From assembly GCA_000611775.1 (NCBI GenBank), contig KK106983.1:685542-749541 (forward strand): a stretch of 64,000 bases of DNA, in the 5' to 3' direction. This DNA comes from Umbilicaria muhlenbergii (lineage: Eukaryota; Ascomycota; Lecanoromycetes; Umbilicariales; Umbilicariaceae). Each line of letters opens with the position of its first letter. Position 1 is the first letter of the stretch. The notes beneath the pieces are model-generated. The model was not told the DNA's origin. It ran no database searches and worked only from the letters and a program-made list of their open reading frames with translations. Positions 10,486 through 23,500 of this stretch are shown here, in pieces. A program made the translations under genes and the position numbers.

Positions 10486-10564
10486 TACCGTAACCTTACT
10501 TACTTTGAACGACTGTCTACAAGCCGGGCAACGCAACTCTGGACATACAAACTCAGCTCCAGCC

Positions 10565-13500
10565 ATGACTCGGGATGACAGCCCCAAAAGAAGGAAGCTC
10601 GACTCAGACCGCTTCGCTATCCCTTCGCGACCTTCCAGCGCAAGGACATTCCGCTCCGCCCAAACCCCACTACTTTCTAAGAACGGCGCCCCCGAGCACA
10701 ACCCCCAAGGGTGCCGCAATGGCTTCGGGCCTTCGTCAGCTTCATCAACTCCAAGAAATTCGCGATTTCTCTCTACTCCACGGCAAGGCGAATTTGATGG
10801 ACCGGAATTCATGGTCAATGAAGAGGAGTCGAACGCACTTGATCGAGATTGGTATGCGGGAGACGAGCTCGGCCACACTTTCGGTGATGAGGCTCACAAT
10901 CCGTTTGGCTCTGCGGATTCTACATGGGCCGACCAGCAACGAGAGGCAGCTCTGACGGAGAAAAAGAATGGAAAGCGGATGAGCGCAAGGGCGGTACAAA
11001 GGCAGCGGGATGTGGATGCATGGGAGACTAATCGTATGCTTACATCAGGTGTGGCGCAACGGCGAGACTATGATGGCGATTTCGATGATGACGAAGAGGC
11101 TACAAGAGTGCATTTGCTAGTGCACGACATTAAGCCACCATTCTTAGATGGAAGAAAGATATTTACGAAACAATTAGACCCGGTCCCGGCAGTGCGGGAT
11201 CCCCAGAGTGACATGGCGGTCTTTAGCCGCAAAGGGAGTAAGGTGGTTCGTGAGAAGAGGCAACAGAAAGAAAGGCAGAAACAGGCCCAGGAAGCTACGA
11301 ATATGGCTGGAACCGCGTTAGGGAACGTTTTGGGGATCAAGGAAGACGAGGGAGACAGTGCTGCGCCAGCGCCGGGTGAGGACGATATCAAAGGTGGCAG
11401 CAAGTTCGCAGAACACCTGAAGAAAAACGAAAGTCAGAGTGTGTTTAGTAAGAGCAAAACTCTAAGGGAGCAACGGGAATATCTTCCTGCCTTTGCTGTG
11501 CGAGAGGAGCTCCTCCGAGTGATCCGTGACAATCAAGTTGTGATAGTAGTGGGACAAACCGGTTCAGGGAAGACTACGCAGCTTACACAATTTCTCTATG
11601 AGGATGGATACGCAAAGTTCGGTATAATAGGATGTACCCAGCCTAGGCGTGTAGCTGCCATGAGTGTTGCAAAACGAGTGAGCGAAGAGATGGAAGTCAA
11701 GCTGGGTGGCCTCGTCGGCTACGCTATTCGGTTCGAGGATTGTACAAGTAGAGAGACGGCCATCAAGTACATGACTGATGGTGTCTTACTACGCGAGTCC
11801 CTGGTAGAACCGGATCTCGACAAGTACTCCTGCATCATCATGGATGAGGCCCACGAGCGTGCTCTCAACACAGATGTGTTGATGGGGTTGATCAAAAAGG
11901 TCCTTGCTCGACGGCGAGATTTGAAGCTTATAGTCACGTCAGCTACCATGAACTCAGAGAGGTTTTCACGATTCTACGGAGGAGCACCGGAGTTCTTCAT
12001 ACCTGGACGGACATTTCCGGTCGATATACAGTACTCGCGTTCGCCATGTGAGGACTATGTTGACAGCGCCGTCAAGCAAGTCTTAGCTATCCATGTATCC
12101 CAGCCTGCCGGGGATATACTCGTTTTCATGACAGGTCAAGAAGATATTGAGGTGACGTGTGAACTTGTGGAGGAGAGGCTGAAAATGCTGAATGACCCGC
12201 CAAAGCTGAGCATCCTGCCGATCTATAGTCAGATGCCTGCGGACTTGCAAGCCAAGATCTTCGAGAAGGCTGCCCCTGGAGTACGGAAAGTCATTGTTGC
12301 TACGAACATTGCTGAGACAAGTTTAACTGTCGATGGGATCATGTACGTTGTCGATGCAGGTTACTCAAAACTCAAAGTCTACAATCCACGTATGGGTATG
12401 GACACATTACAAATCACGCCAATCTCGCAAGCTAATGCTTCTCAACGTGCCGGCCGAGCAGGACGGACTGGACCTGGCAAGGCCTTTCATCTGTATACCG
12501 AGTTGGCTTTCAAGAACGAATTCTACATTCAAACAATTCCTGAAATACAGCGGACGAACCTGGCAAATACAGTTCTCCTTCTCAAGTCTCTGGGTGTGAG
12601 AGACCTATTGGATTTTGATTTCATGGACCCGCCACCTCAAGACACTATCACTACCTCGCTTTTCGACCTATGGGCTCTTGGTGCACTAGATAATATTGGT
12701 GATCTGACACCTATGGGGAAGAAGATGACCGCATTTCCCATGGATCCATCTCTTGCTAAGCTAATCATCACCTCAGAAGAATATGGATGCAGCGAGGAGA
12801 TGCTCACCATCGTTTCGATGCTCTCTGTACCTAGTGTATTCTACCGACCGAAAGAACGGCAGGAGGAATCTGACGCCGCGCGTGAGAAGTTTTTTGTGCC
12901 TGAGTCGGACCATCTGACCCTGCTGCACGTCTATACACAGTGGAAATCGAATGGCTACTCCGACGGCTGGTGTATCAGACATTTCCTACATCCGAAGGCT
13001 TTACGCCGAGCCAAGGAGATAAGGGATCAACTATTTGACATCATGAAGATGCAGAAAATGGTGATGACGAGCTGCGGCACCGATTGGGATGTCATCCGCA
13101 AATGTATTTGCTCTGGATACTACCATCAAGCGGCGAAGGTAAAGGGGATAGGCGAGTACATCAATCTTCGAACTAGTGTGACGGTACAGTTGCATCCAAC
13201 AAGCGCACTATATGGCCTGGGTTATCTACCGGATTACGTCGTCTATCACGAACTCATCCTCACTTCCAAGGAGTACATGTCGACAGTGACCTCGGTAGAT
13301 CCTCATGTAAGTCTTGAGCTAGATAACGCTTTCTATAAAATACTCGCTGACTCGATGTTCTACTAGTGGCTAGCAGAGCTTGGCGGCGTCTTCTACTCTG
13401 TGAAGGAAAAGGGCTATTCTGCTCGTGAGAAGCGTGTTACGGAGCACGAATTCAACCGGAAAATGGAGACTGAGGCACAGATGGCAGAGGATAAGGAACG

Positions 13501-13639
13501 TGAGGCTCAGCGTCTTGTGAAACTGGCTGACACTCCTAAAACGGTTTTGAGGAGACCGACCACTGCGGCGATCAAGCGAGTCGCTACGCAAGGAGCCGTC
13601 AAAAGACCACTGACACCACGGGTTGGAAGGGGCTTCTAA
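10565..13639 (+). CDS. PRP16: DEAH-box pre-mRNA splicing helicase Prp16 (DHX38-like)
   Basis: Two exons, 10565-13306 and 13367-13639, give 1004 residues. The 60-nt intron (GTAAGT to CTAG) joins SVDPH to [18 protein letters not shown], a conserved Prp16 segment. The helicase motifs are complete: GQTGSGKT near residue 328, [16 protein letters not shown] near 424, SATMNS near 458, [22 protein letters not shown] and [12 protein letters not shown] near 626, followed by the ratchet/OB-fold C-terminus. Prp16 is the ATPase that remodels the spliceosome after the first transesterification step. I place the start at 10565 ([17 protein letters not shown]). An in-frame ATG at 10433 also exists but lies in the neighbouring transposon, so it is not ancestral. 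Its promoter is shared with PWP1 and is now split by that element. Confidence 0.95.
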
Positions 13640-14537
13640 TAGATTTGATGTGTCGGTAATTGCATAATTGGCCCTAGAGCTTTTTGAATTATTTGGTATG
13701 TTGGTAATGGTCCTCAGTAGCATTGAAAGCACCTAAAGACGATAGCTATAAGACGAATCGCCCCGGGCTGTTACAAAGTTGTCACTAAAGCAACGATGTA
13801 TGTAGAGCCCGACAGATACTGGGGAAAAGGACCATAGGAATAAGACGATATCAAGTTTCCATGTGGCCGGGTAGAGGATGAAAAGTCGGCCTTGAAGCTT
13901 CAACTTGGGCAAGTTTGTGAGTCAGCGCATTGTAGGGGAAGAAATACGCAATTCAATTGTGCCGGCTACCTAGTACGCTTCGTATCCGACACCAGGCTGT
14001 CATAATCTCCCGAGGACAAAGAGGGACTGCTGTACTAACCGCACCAACCTAGAACAGTCATGCTAGCCATAAATTAAGAAAGATAGCCACTGTAATATAT
14101 TGTTTCCTAGCGTGGCGACACAACTGTTCACCGCCACGGCTGACTTCTCGCTTTACCCAGTCCTGTCACTGTGACTGCTGTGTGCCTTGTGGAACCGCGG
14201 AGGAACCTTCCTGAAGCGCGCTGAAACAGGTTGCTGATCCCAGCATCTCCTCAGCCACAAGCATGCGTTATTGCGGCACAGAACAGTGAAGCATGCCTGC
14301 AGGACTGGAGGATGTTGTTGCCGTCGTTTATGCCAATCAGCTCGGGTGGTTTAGCCCCGATCTAGTTGTAAGCCTCTCAGCTGCAAGATACAACACTTCT
14401 AAGAGTCTCTTACCCCCACAAGGCTTACTTAAAGGCTATATTTCTCGATAGAATGCTACGAACAGGTCTAAAAACCCGTTTACGAGGTTGCAGAATTGTG
14501 TTTATCCCTTTAAATGAAGCTGTGAACGCGTCGAGTC
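13640..14537. other. intergenic region between PRP16 and the DUF6536 gene
   Basis: About 900 bp with the PRP16 3' UTR and the upstream region of the next gene. I see no coding, tRNA or repeat signal. Confidence 0.6.
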
Positions 14538-17073
14538 ATGTCATTTTCCGGAATAGGGTTCCCGAAGTCGAGCACACCTCTTTCATCTACCAGCTATGCA
14601 TCACTGGATCAAAGCCTGGGTGAGGAGCAGGCGCAAGCCTATGAAATGATCTCTCCTGACCGGTATGACCTTTCAACGACCTCACAGTCAGACCATCAAT
14701 TAAATGATGTACTCGTAGATGGAATGTACAAAAGAGTCGTCCCTCTACTTTTACAGCCCCATCCGATGGCGTCAACGCTGTTTCATCGCAGTTCAATCGC
14801 ACTACGTCGTCCGATCATGTACCACTGCTTAGTCCAAATCAGCCGACCTTACAAAATAACCCGTCCTCCCGACCCTCTCGTGCCTATCTACAAGCCTCCT
14901 CAGCTCGGCCCAAATCGCAGAAGCGAGTGCAATTCTCAGGCTGGCGAAGAGGCATGGCGATAACAAGCGCGCTGGCCGGCGCAGTTCTGCTAATCAATGT
15001 GACATCGACGATCTACGCCTGCGTTCAAGCTACCATGGCCGGTGGCATTGGAACGCTGTATCATGGGAGCTGCTCCAAAACACGCACAATGAGCACGTGG
15101 TTACATCTGGCAATCAACGTTCTGAGTACCATCCTACTCAGTGCCAGCAACTACTGCATGCAGTGTTCGGTCGCTCCGACGCGCAAAGAGGTTGATATAG
15201 CGCATGCTAAGGGTGTGTGGTTGGATATTGGTGTTCCGAGCGTGCGAAACCTACAGCATATCAGCTGGAAGAGGGTTTCCACCTGGTGGTTGCTTGGCCT
15301 CAGCTCAGTGCCTTTGCACTTAATGTGAGTTGTGATCTTCAATATCTTCATATACCATATAGGACCGCCTCCTTGAGATTCACGAACAAGGACTTGAATT
15401 GCTTACAGACCACCTGTTACATCATAGGTTCAACTCTGCCATCTTCGAAAGCTTAATGGCTGAAGAGTATCTAGGGCTTGTTGTTGGAGCTGGGTTTCCC
15501 AGCGGGGCAGACTGGAATCATACCCTGACCTATTCACAGAATTTCGATTATGGGGACCATCCGTATACTAACAGTATTCAGAGCCTACAGGACCAAGCGG
15601 TGAACTTCACCTTACAGCGGTTGGAGAACAAGGAATGCATTCAAGCATACAACGGTCAGATTATCTCAGGGAGACGCAATCTTCTCTTAGTGGTTGCTGA
15701 GACAGCGGATACTAACAGCACAATTTTCTGGTCGGAGAATCCAATGCCCTTCGACAACTCGAAGTGGATTTGGGGTGGCAAACCTTCTTTGCAGAGCGCC
15801 TTGGCTAACGCAGATACATGGGAGATCCAGTTCCATCCAATTGCCTACTGCCTCAGTGAAATTGTGCCCGAGGACTGCAAGTTGCAATTCAGCCTGCCTA
15901 TCATGATTGTAGTCATATTCTGCAATTTTGTGAAAGCTTTCTGCATGCTTTTGACGCTCCTCAAGCAAAAACACACGCCGCTCGTAACCTTTGGAGACGC
16001 AGTTGCGTCATTTTTAGACACTCCTGATCCCACCACTGCAGGAAGGTGTACGATGTCGAAGCTAGATGTCATGGAAGGTAAATGGGCCAGCAAACAGCCC
16101 GATGGACAGGTTGCCTTTCTACCGGCCGTCCCACGGGAATACACATTGAGTCCCACTAAAAGCCGTGGGCATTCTTGGTTCCCCTCAGTCCGACGCTGGC
16201 TTTTCTGCAACGTTCTGTGAGCCACACTTTCATCTCTCTGTTTCCACGTTCAGCTCATCGAACGCATCACTGATTACTTCAAGGTGTTTCATCGCACTGA
16301 TTGGGACGGCCGTTCTCCTCGGCCAGGGAATTTACGGTCTTACAAATCAAGGTCTCTCAGCATCCCAAGCGAAGTCTCTCTCATATCTTTGGGCCATGGG
16401 CTTTGGCGCTGTCAATGCGCATTCACTTGTCGCGACAAGCGCTGCCCAAGGCAACAGCGGCTTGTTCGCCATCATCCTCCTCTCCAATCTCCCGCAGGTC
16501 GTTCTCTCCTTCCTCTATCTCATGTACAATGGAATTTTCACGTGCATGCTGCAAGCGAACGAATGGAGCCAATTCTGCGCTCAGCGAAAAGGCCTCCGGG
16601 TAAGCTCACCGACTGGTGCGCAGCGCTCGACATATTTCCTTCAGCTGCCATACGTCTACTCTATCCCGCTCATGATTCTCTCTGGCCTGCTGCACTGGCT
16701 GGTATCACAGAGTATCTTTCTCGCAAGAGTTACAGTCTATGCATTTGACGGATCTGAAGACCCATCAGCTGACATTTCAAACTGCGGCTACTCCAACATC
16801 GCCATCATCTTCACTCTTATCGTTGGGACTATTGTGGTCGTTGTTGGCATCCTTAATGGCTTTCGCCGGTTTAAGTCCGGCATACCGCTTGTGTCTAGCT
16901 GCAGTGCTGCGATCAGTGCAGCATGCCATGCACCAGCTGATGATGTTAACGCGTCACTTCTGCCGGTTATGTGGGGGGAGGTTGAGATGGAGGGAGAGTC
17001 GGTAGGACATTGCTGCTTTTCAAGCAAGAAGGTAGAGGGTTTTATTGCTGGAAAGCTTTATGCCGGATTCTAG
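14538..17073 (+). CDS. DUF6536-type multi-pass membrane protein
   Basis: Four exons: 14538 to about 14714, about 14792 to 15324, 15428-16216 and 16284-17073, giving about 762 residues. The last two introns are clear (GTGAGT/CATAG and GTGAGC/CAAG) and restore LHLMFNSAIF and CFIALIGTAVLL. The first junction is uncertain; the choice given keeps frame, and it falls in a disordered region. After about 90 disordered residues, KRVQFSGWRRGM leads into a transmembrane segment and the DUF6536 block IGTLYHGSCSKT, then SNYCMQCSVAPTRKEVD and GVWLDIGVPSVRNL. About nine hydrophobic helices follow in total, including several in the last exon. The family is widespread in filamentous ascomycetes, but its function is unknown, so none is assigned. 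Confidence 0.85.
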
Positions 17074-18797
17074 GACCATCAAGTAGATTCCCAGGAGAAT
17101 CACGTATTGGTACGCCTGAGCCAACGGGGAAGCTGCACACAAAGAATAATCGAGGGAGCTTCAGCAAGCCGAGTGAAACGGGTGTTGATGTAAGCTTGGC
17201 TGTGCAAGTAGGTTGATGATCAAATTTGGGGCAAAAGATTATGGAAGGAAGGCGGAGAGTAAATATATGACGTGAGTACAGCCATCGTCATGGTGGGAGG
17301 TCAAAGATGTAAGTATGCCCGGGTTCGGGGGAGTTTGTCGCAGGGCTTGATTGACATGCAATGTTCCAACACCTTTTCAAAGGCAGCCTTGAGGTCCCCG
17401 ACGGCACTCCCCTAAGGTGTGAAACCAGGTCGCTTCTATTTCGGCCCGGCGTGAATTGTTCTTTCTATGGCGCAGAGACCGAAACAATGGCAGCTCTTGT
17501 CGAACCTAAGGATGCTCCAACAGCAGCTCAAAAAGAGAAGCGACATTGAGAAACCCTCAGACCGGAAATGGTATAGCGCCATAAGAGATGGACTCTAGAA
17601 AGCATGCACCGTATGTCGTTGACAATCTCTCTTCATGGCTCAATAGTTCCGAGGGTTCCGTTTCCCTGTTGAAGTCACCAGTTCACCGTCTTCGTGGATC
17701 CTGCGGTGTCTTGTGTCGATTTGCCCGTGCTTGCGCCGTAAATGAACATGTTTGACTCGCCACATTGTGCCAGACACTCCGCCTTGCGAACATCAACATT
17801 GACGGTTCCGTGGCATATGCCATTTGTGCCCTTACATGTAATTTCGCATCGCCTTTGAAGTCGGTCTGAGGCGCCCAGGGTAGAAGACGGGCTGTTTCGA
17901 GGTGCTCGGTAGAAGCCCACCTATGATGCATCGCATTGTCACATGTGGCTTGCAGGATGAAACCAACGCACATGCTCGGCAAGGCACCGCGCATGGCTCC
18001 GACATTGATTCGTCCGATTCATGTGCCGCAACTATAGCCTGCTTGGCTAAGGTACCTTAGGCTGCAAGCAGCAGGTCGCCCGTGCGCCAACACGGCCAGC
18101 TCGAGAGATGTGGGCCAGTGGAGACGCAGCAAAAACAAAGAGAAGTCTAAATGCCTGTCCGCGGGCGAATCAGTGGGCCACAGGCGCCGCGACAGGGCCT
18201 AGAGTACAGTCGATCCCCTGCCTGCGCGGGAAGAAGATCGTAAGGGGCGAGCGGGCGAGGGGGCTACGGTCCACCATTCGAAGCATGCGTCCATTCGACC
18301 CTAGGTACCTTACCGAAGTACTCGTAGTCGTACCTTGCTGAAGGAAAATTGGCGAGGTACCCCCCCATCATCGCCCGCCAGCAGGGCCGCCCGAACAAAG
18401 GTGGATTTGTCCGCGTCCGCACCACCTCCTCATCCTCTTCTCCTCCTTCACACTTCATACACAATCCTTTGCCCGCCGCGACTCCTGGCTGTTCTTCACA
18501 CATTCATTCCATCGTTGTTACGTGCGCCTGGTTGCTGTACACTCCTTTACACAACACAGCCCTTTCGACGCATCATTTTCAGAAACTCATCAGGTGGACC
18601 GTGTCCCCGTGAGCATTCAGCATTCACATAACAACTCCTGCCTACGCATCGCAGACCCACCATCTTTAGACTGCCAGTCAGACCAACAACACACCGACCA
18701 AGCTTACTAGCCATAACTTTCATTGCTTACCCCTCTGCGCCGCATATTACCGCATCCAGAAAAGACCGATCGGATTCAGACACAAGCACAAGCCCAA
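17074..18797. other. intergenic region with a pyrimidine-rich 5' leader
   Basis: About 1.7 kb. The first kilobase shows only short spurious ORFs. From about 18340 to 18560 the plus strand is strongly C/T-rich, typical of a fungal core promoter or 5' leader, and probably belongs to the gene starting at 18798. Confidence 0.5.
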
Positions 18798-19664
18798 ATG
18801 TCGCCTCAGTCACCGCTCACCTCACCTACGAGTGACGCTTTTCGTGACACGAAGAAGTTCGACGTTACCATGTCTCTCGCGAGAGCCTTCACCAAGCGCA
18901 CCAAGCGCCCTGAGATCTCTCTGCCGTCGCGTGCAGCAAGCACCAGGAACGGACCGATCAACCGCAAACAGATCTCAGCACCGCTTGAACTCTTGTCGAC
19001 CACAAACGTCCTGGCGTACAATGCGCCTGACATCCACACCCGCTCGCCCTTGTCCAAGTCCCCGGATAACCAGAGCTCATCGGCGTCCTCCATGAACTCC
19101 CTTGACGATGCAGATAGCCTTCCAGCGCTCTCCAGCTCCTCGAGTGTGACCACTCCAGATCACTCAGACAACGAATCCTCGCCCAGCCCAGTCGAGCCAA
19201 ACCATCTTTCCTGCTACTTTCCGAATCAGGCGCACTCCAACTCATCTCTCGGATCTGATCGGAAATCCAATGCGTCAAGCAATGCTGACGCGCCAGCGAT
19301 TCCACAGCGGGCTCCATCACACACCAGGCGGTCGCATCAGGCCATGGCACGTACAAGATCACTTAGGAAGAGCCCGCCTCCCAACTCCATTCCTACCGTC
19401 GCGAACGTCGCTCGCACCAGTCTTGACATGTTCTCGAGCAAGATCGATGCCGACCACCCCTTCGGCGCCGAGCTAGAACAGGTCAACGAGTTGGCGGAGG
19501 AGTACGCAGTGGGGGACGTCCTCGTCATGGACGAAGACGAGCAAATCCTATTGGCCAACGATTTGAGAAAATTCGGTGCGGAAGACTATGTCATGGAAAT
19601 CGAGGGTCTACTCGCTGGAGTCTTCGATGATAGCTTCTCGCCAATGAACGCCGAATGGATCTGA
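18798..19664 (+). CDS. Ser-rich conserved fungal protein of unknown function
   Basis: A single-exon frame of 288 residues from ATG 18798; ATG 18870 (MSLARAFTKRTKRPE) is an alternative start. I do not recognise a named domain. The N-terminal part is basic. The centre is Ser/Pro-rich and acidic. The last 75 or so residues look more ordered (ARTSLDMFSSKIDADHPFG, then NELAEEYAVGDVLVMDEDEQ), ending in a short helix-like stretch (KFGAEDYVMEIEGLLAGVFDD). No signal peptide or membrane segment is visible. The pyrimidine-rich leader and the long open frame with balanced codon use support a real gene. MSLARAF-type starts occur in other Pezizomycotina proteins as far as I recall, but I cannot verify that here. 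Confidence 0.75.
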   Translation: MSPQSPLTSPTSDAFRDTKKFDVTMSLARAFTKRTKRPEISLPSRAASTRNGPINRKQISAPLELLSTTNVLAYNAPDIHTRSPLSKSPDNQSSSASSMNSLDDADSLPALSSSSSVTTPDHSDNESSPSPVEPNHLSCYFPNQAHSNSSLGSDRKSNASSNADAPAIPQRAPSHTRRSHQAMARTRSLRKSPPPNSIPTVANVARTSLDMFSSKIDADHPFGAELEQVNELAEEYAVGDVLVMDEDEQILLANDLRKFGAEDYVMEIEGLLAGVFDDSFSPMNAEWI

Positions 19665-20507
19665 GGCGTCCATCACAAGCTGAGCTTGGGTATGGACTGG
19701 TTTCCTGACCGGGCAAGCATGGGAGTGCCGGAATCTCTCATAACCGATCTCAGACTCTCTTTGCAAGTCAATCCGAAATATGGACTGGCTTCCTTACAAA
19801 GCGCTTTTATTTCTTGTCCATACTTGTCCATCCATTAGACTAGTGTCACATCCACGTTCTCCTACTATGGCTAGGCTGTGGTTACGAGGCGTTGATCGGG
19901 ATTGGAAACTGCTCGATTGGGGTTCTACTTTTGGCTGTGTTTGGGGGCTTACCTTTGCTCCTGTCCCCTCATTTCATCTCCAACTGTTTACGTTCATTAC
20001 GCGTTACGATTGTCGAGGAAAGGTAAAGGCGCGCGGCGTGAGAGCACACAGAGCTAGTGTATGCAAGCAGAATGATACAATAACACAAATAAATACTCAA
20101 AGCTACTGAATGTTCCAACCTCTAGTGGTGGGTAGATCCCTGATTTGTCTTGTTGCATTGTAAGGCGCACGTGGTCAGCCACGGTAGATCAGAGCACCAA
20201 ATATCCAGGCTCAAAGGGCTATGGTACTCCTATGATTTTCTTATCGACAATCTCCAAGAGCACGTTCTAGCCCTGGCCTCTGGCGTTCCTACCTAGCTGC
20301 GGGGCCTGGGGGGGGCTGCCACGGCTGTTAGCTGGGGCCAAGCCATTTGCTACGGTAGTCTTCTCGACCGCGCAACTAGGTCAAGGCCTTTCTTTGTCAA
20401 CAAATGCGGCCGTTGTGCTCCAGGCACCAGACTTGGAGCTTTGTATATACGCTACTGACGGCCAAAGTAACTGCGTCCCAACGCTACATGCGCAATAAGC
20501 GCCCCGC
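19665..20507. other. intergenic region
   Basis: About 840 bp. A short direct repeat (TATGGACTGGyTTCCT) occurs near 19691 and again near 19779. No gene is evident; the 3' UTR of the upstream gene and the promoter of the next one must lie here. Confidence 0.5.
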
Positions 20508-23500
20508 ATGATGTCGGAGAACGAACAAAGACCGCGGCAAGATGAGCCCCCCGCAGTATCAACTCCGAAGACATCAGAGAGCGTATCCAATGGCGTCAAG
20601 ACGTCCTCTTCGGGCCTTTCAGGAACGAGTCAGCCGAACTTGGACGATTTCGGTCTACCAGTGAGAGAGCGTCATCGTCTTCAGCAGTCTGATGATATCT
20701 CGGATGAAGAGACATGGCACCAGGCCGAAGGCCATCAGGATGGGGCAGAGGACGTGGTCATGCCCTCTACGAACGAGAAGCACGAATCACCCTCTGCAGA
20801 GGACGACCCCCGAGATCCAGCTCAATCGCCCGAGGCATCATCTACCTCACCACCTCGGCTTCGAGACAAAAATTCTGATGCGCCTGTGTCCGACGGCGAT
20901 AACGTGAAAGCTGAAAGTCCCATCCTCTCGAGTCAAAAAAGGATACCAAGTGTACCAATAGCTACCGGTGGAGTTTCGGAATGGTCGCATCAAGTCTTGG
21001 CCCCCCATAAGGTGGGAGTGGAGGAGAAGGCAGAGGAGGAATGGCAAGACATGCCTGCCTTCGCGCCCTACGACATGTACGATGACAACAATAAACTCAT
21101 CGCCCGAGAAGCGCAGGACTCTGATGACGAAGCCAACGCTTACGCGGGCCTAGGAGGGGCTGGAAAGGGGTATACGAGGGTTCAGATTGACGAGGATGCG
21201 AAATCAGCTACCAGCATGGATGAAAACACAAGTTATCTTTTCAAAGAGACCGGAACCAACGTTGTAGACGATGACGAAGAACACCGGGATCCTCTAGCAC
21301 AGATGCAGGCTACCAAAGATCTGCTTACGGAGGGACAGAGGATAGCTTACGTAGGCGTAACGAGATTGGCGATGGTGCAAATGGTGAACGAACTTGAAAA
21401 CATAGAAGGGACGAAGGGCACAAAGAAGGAGCTGAGAGTTGCTGTCGAGGCGATGAAAATGTGGAGTCAGAAGATGATGGTCAGGTTATATGCACATATG
21501 GACATCGATTCATCAGGTAAAGCCTACGTACGGATGTGGTTTTGATTGTGGCTCCTGACAGCGCCTAGAGCAAATCATGATCGAACAGTTGGCAGAGCAT
21601 GGAGTGCAACCTGAAGATCTGACGCCAGCGTTGATGCAAAATTCTCGTGTAAAGAATCCCATGGCCGATAATTCCTCGCTTGCCCATTCCTCAATATCAA
21701 GACCCTGTTCTGGTGGCGGCGAGAAGGGACAACAGGATTCTCCTACCTTTCCAGCAGTGGTAGAGACCTCTGAAACTCCTCCACCCCCTCCGTACGAGGA
21801 ACATGAAGACAAAGACCTACCTGAGGTTCGGACACCTTCGCAGCTACCTACGACCAGGAATCTTGACATCGACCTTCGATGGACTGCCCTATGCGATCTG
21901 TTTCTTGTGCTGGTTGCTGATTCAATATACGACTCACGCTCGAGGTTACTCTTGGAACGAGTAGGTAAAACAATGGAAGTGTCGTGGCTGGAAATCTGTC
22001 GCTTCGAAAAACGGGTAACTGATGCCCTGGAAATGCAGGAAGCGGCCAACAAAGAGACATGGGACGAGGCAGACCACATGGAAAGCCGGAGAAAGATGGC
22101 CCTGAAAAGAAAGTACATGATGATGGGCCTTGCCACGGTAGGGGGCAGTCTCGTCATTGGCCTTTCGGCAGGCTTGTTAGCCCCAGTAATTGGTGCCGGT
22201 CTGGCTGCGGGCTTTACAACTATCGGCGTGGCAGGCACTAGTGGCTTCCTTGCCGGTGCTGGTGGCACAGCGCTCATTACCTCTGGAGCTGTCCTCAGTG
22301 GTGGGACAATTGCGGTGAGAGCAGCCCACAGACGAACGGGTGCAGTCAAGACTTTCGAGTATCGTCCATTGCATAACAACAAGAGGGTAAACTTGATTGT
22401 CACGATATCAGGCTGGATGAACGGCAAGATTGACGATGTGCGACTGCCCTATTCTACCGTAGATCCAATCATGGGCGACATGTACTCCGTCCTTTGGGAG
22501 CCAGAGATGCTGCAGAGCATGGGTGACACTATCAATATTCTGGCTACTGAGGTGAGTTGGAAGCCGGTAGCTACCCCAACAACGATGTACTCACAGAGTC
22601 CCAGGCTCTTACCCAAGGGTTGCAACAAGTCCTCGGCAGTACGATCTTGGTAGCACTTATGGCTTCATTACAGCTGCCAATAGTTCTAACAAAGCTTTCA
22701 TATCTCATTGACAATCCATGGACTGTATCACTGGACAGAGCGCAATCTGCTGGCCTGATCCTGGCAGACTCATTGATCGACCGAAACTTAGGAGCAAGGC
22801 CTATCACTCTAGTGGGCTTCTCGCTAGGTTCACGCGTCATCTTCTCCTGCTTGCGAGAGCTGGCTAACAAGGGTGCTTTTGGGTTAATACAAAATGTCTA
22901 CCTCTTTGGTTCGCCTATCGTGGCGAAGAAAGATGAATACTTGCGAGCACGGACTGTAGTCTCGGGCAGGTTCGTCAATGGCTATGCGTCTAATGACTGG
23001 ATTCTTGGTATGTTCATGGCTGAACACACTGATGCACAATATTAAAAACATGTCTAACTTTCTCCACAGGCTATCTGTTCCGAGCTACGAGTGGCGGCAT
23101 CATGCGGGTAGCCGGCTTAGCTCCTGTCGAGGAAATACCAGGTCTTGAGAACATAGATGTCACCAACATTGTGAATGGGCACATGGCGTATCGTGCAGCA
23201 ATGCCGAAATTACTGCGGGAAGTCGGTTGGGAAGTGGAAAGCGACGAGTTCACCGAGATTGAAGATCCCGATCCAGAGAATCATGAAAAGCGGCAGCGCG
23301 AGCTGATTCGGGAGATTGATGAAGCCCGCAAGGAGGCGGAGCAGAAGTCAGGGAAAAAGAGGTTTGGCTTCTTCAAGCGTGGCAGACCTGCCGAGAAGAA
23401 AGGTTGGGAGACTTACGATGAGCGTATGAGAGAAGGAGAACAGTCGTCCTCAGACGGTCCGAACGGTAGCTCAAGCAATGTGCTTTTTGACATTGAAGCT

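Noticed and set aside
10433-10564. In-frame extension of PRP16 to an upstream ATG at 10433
   Set aside because: The ATG and much of this stretch lie inside the transposon, and the family-like start is [11 protein letters not shown] at 10565. Kept only as a remark on possible novel N-terminal extension.
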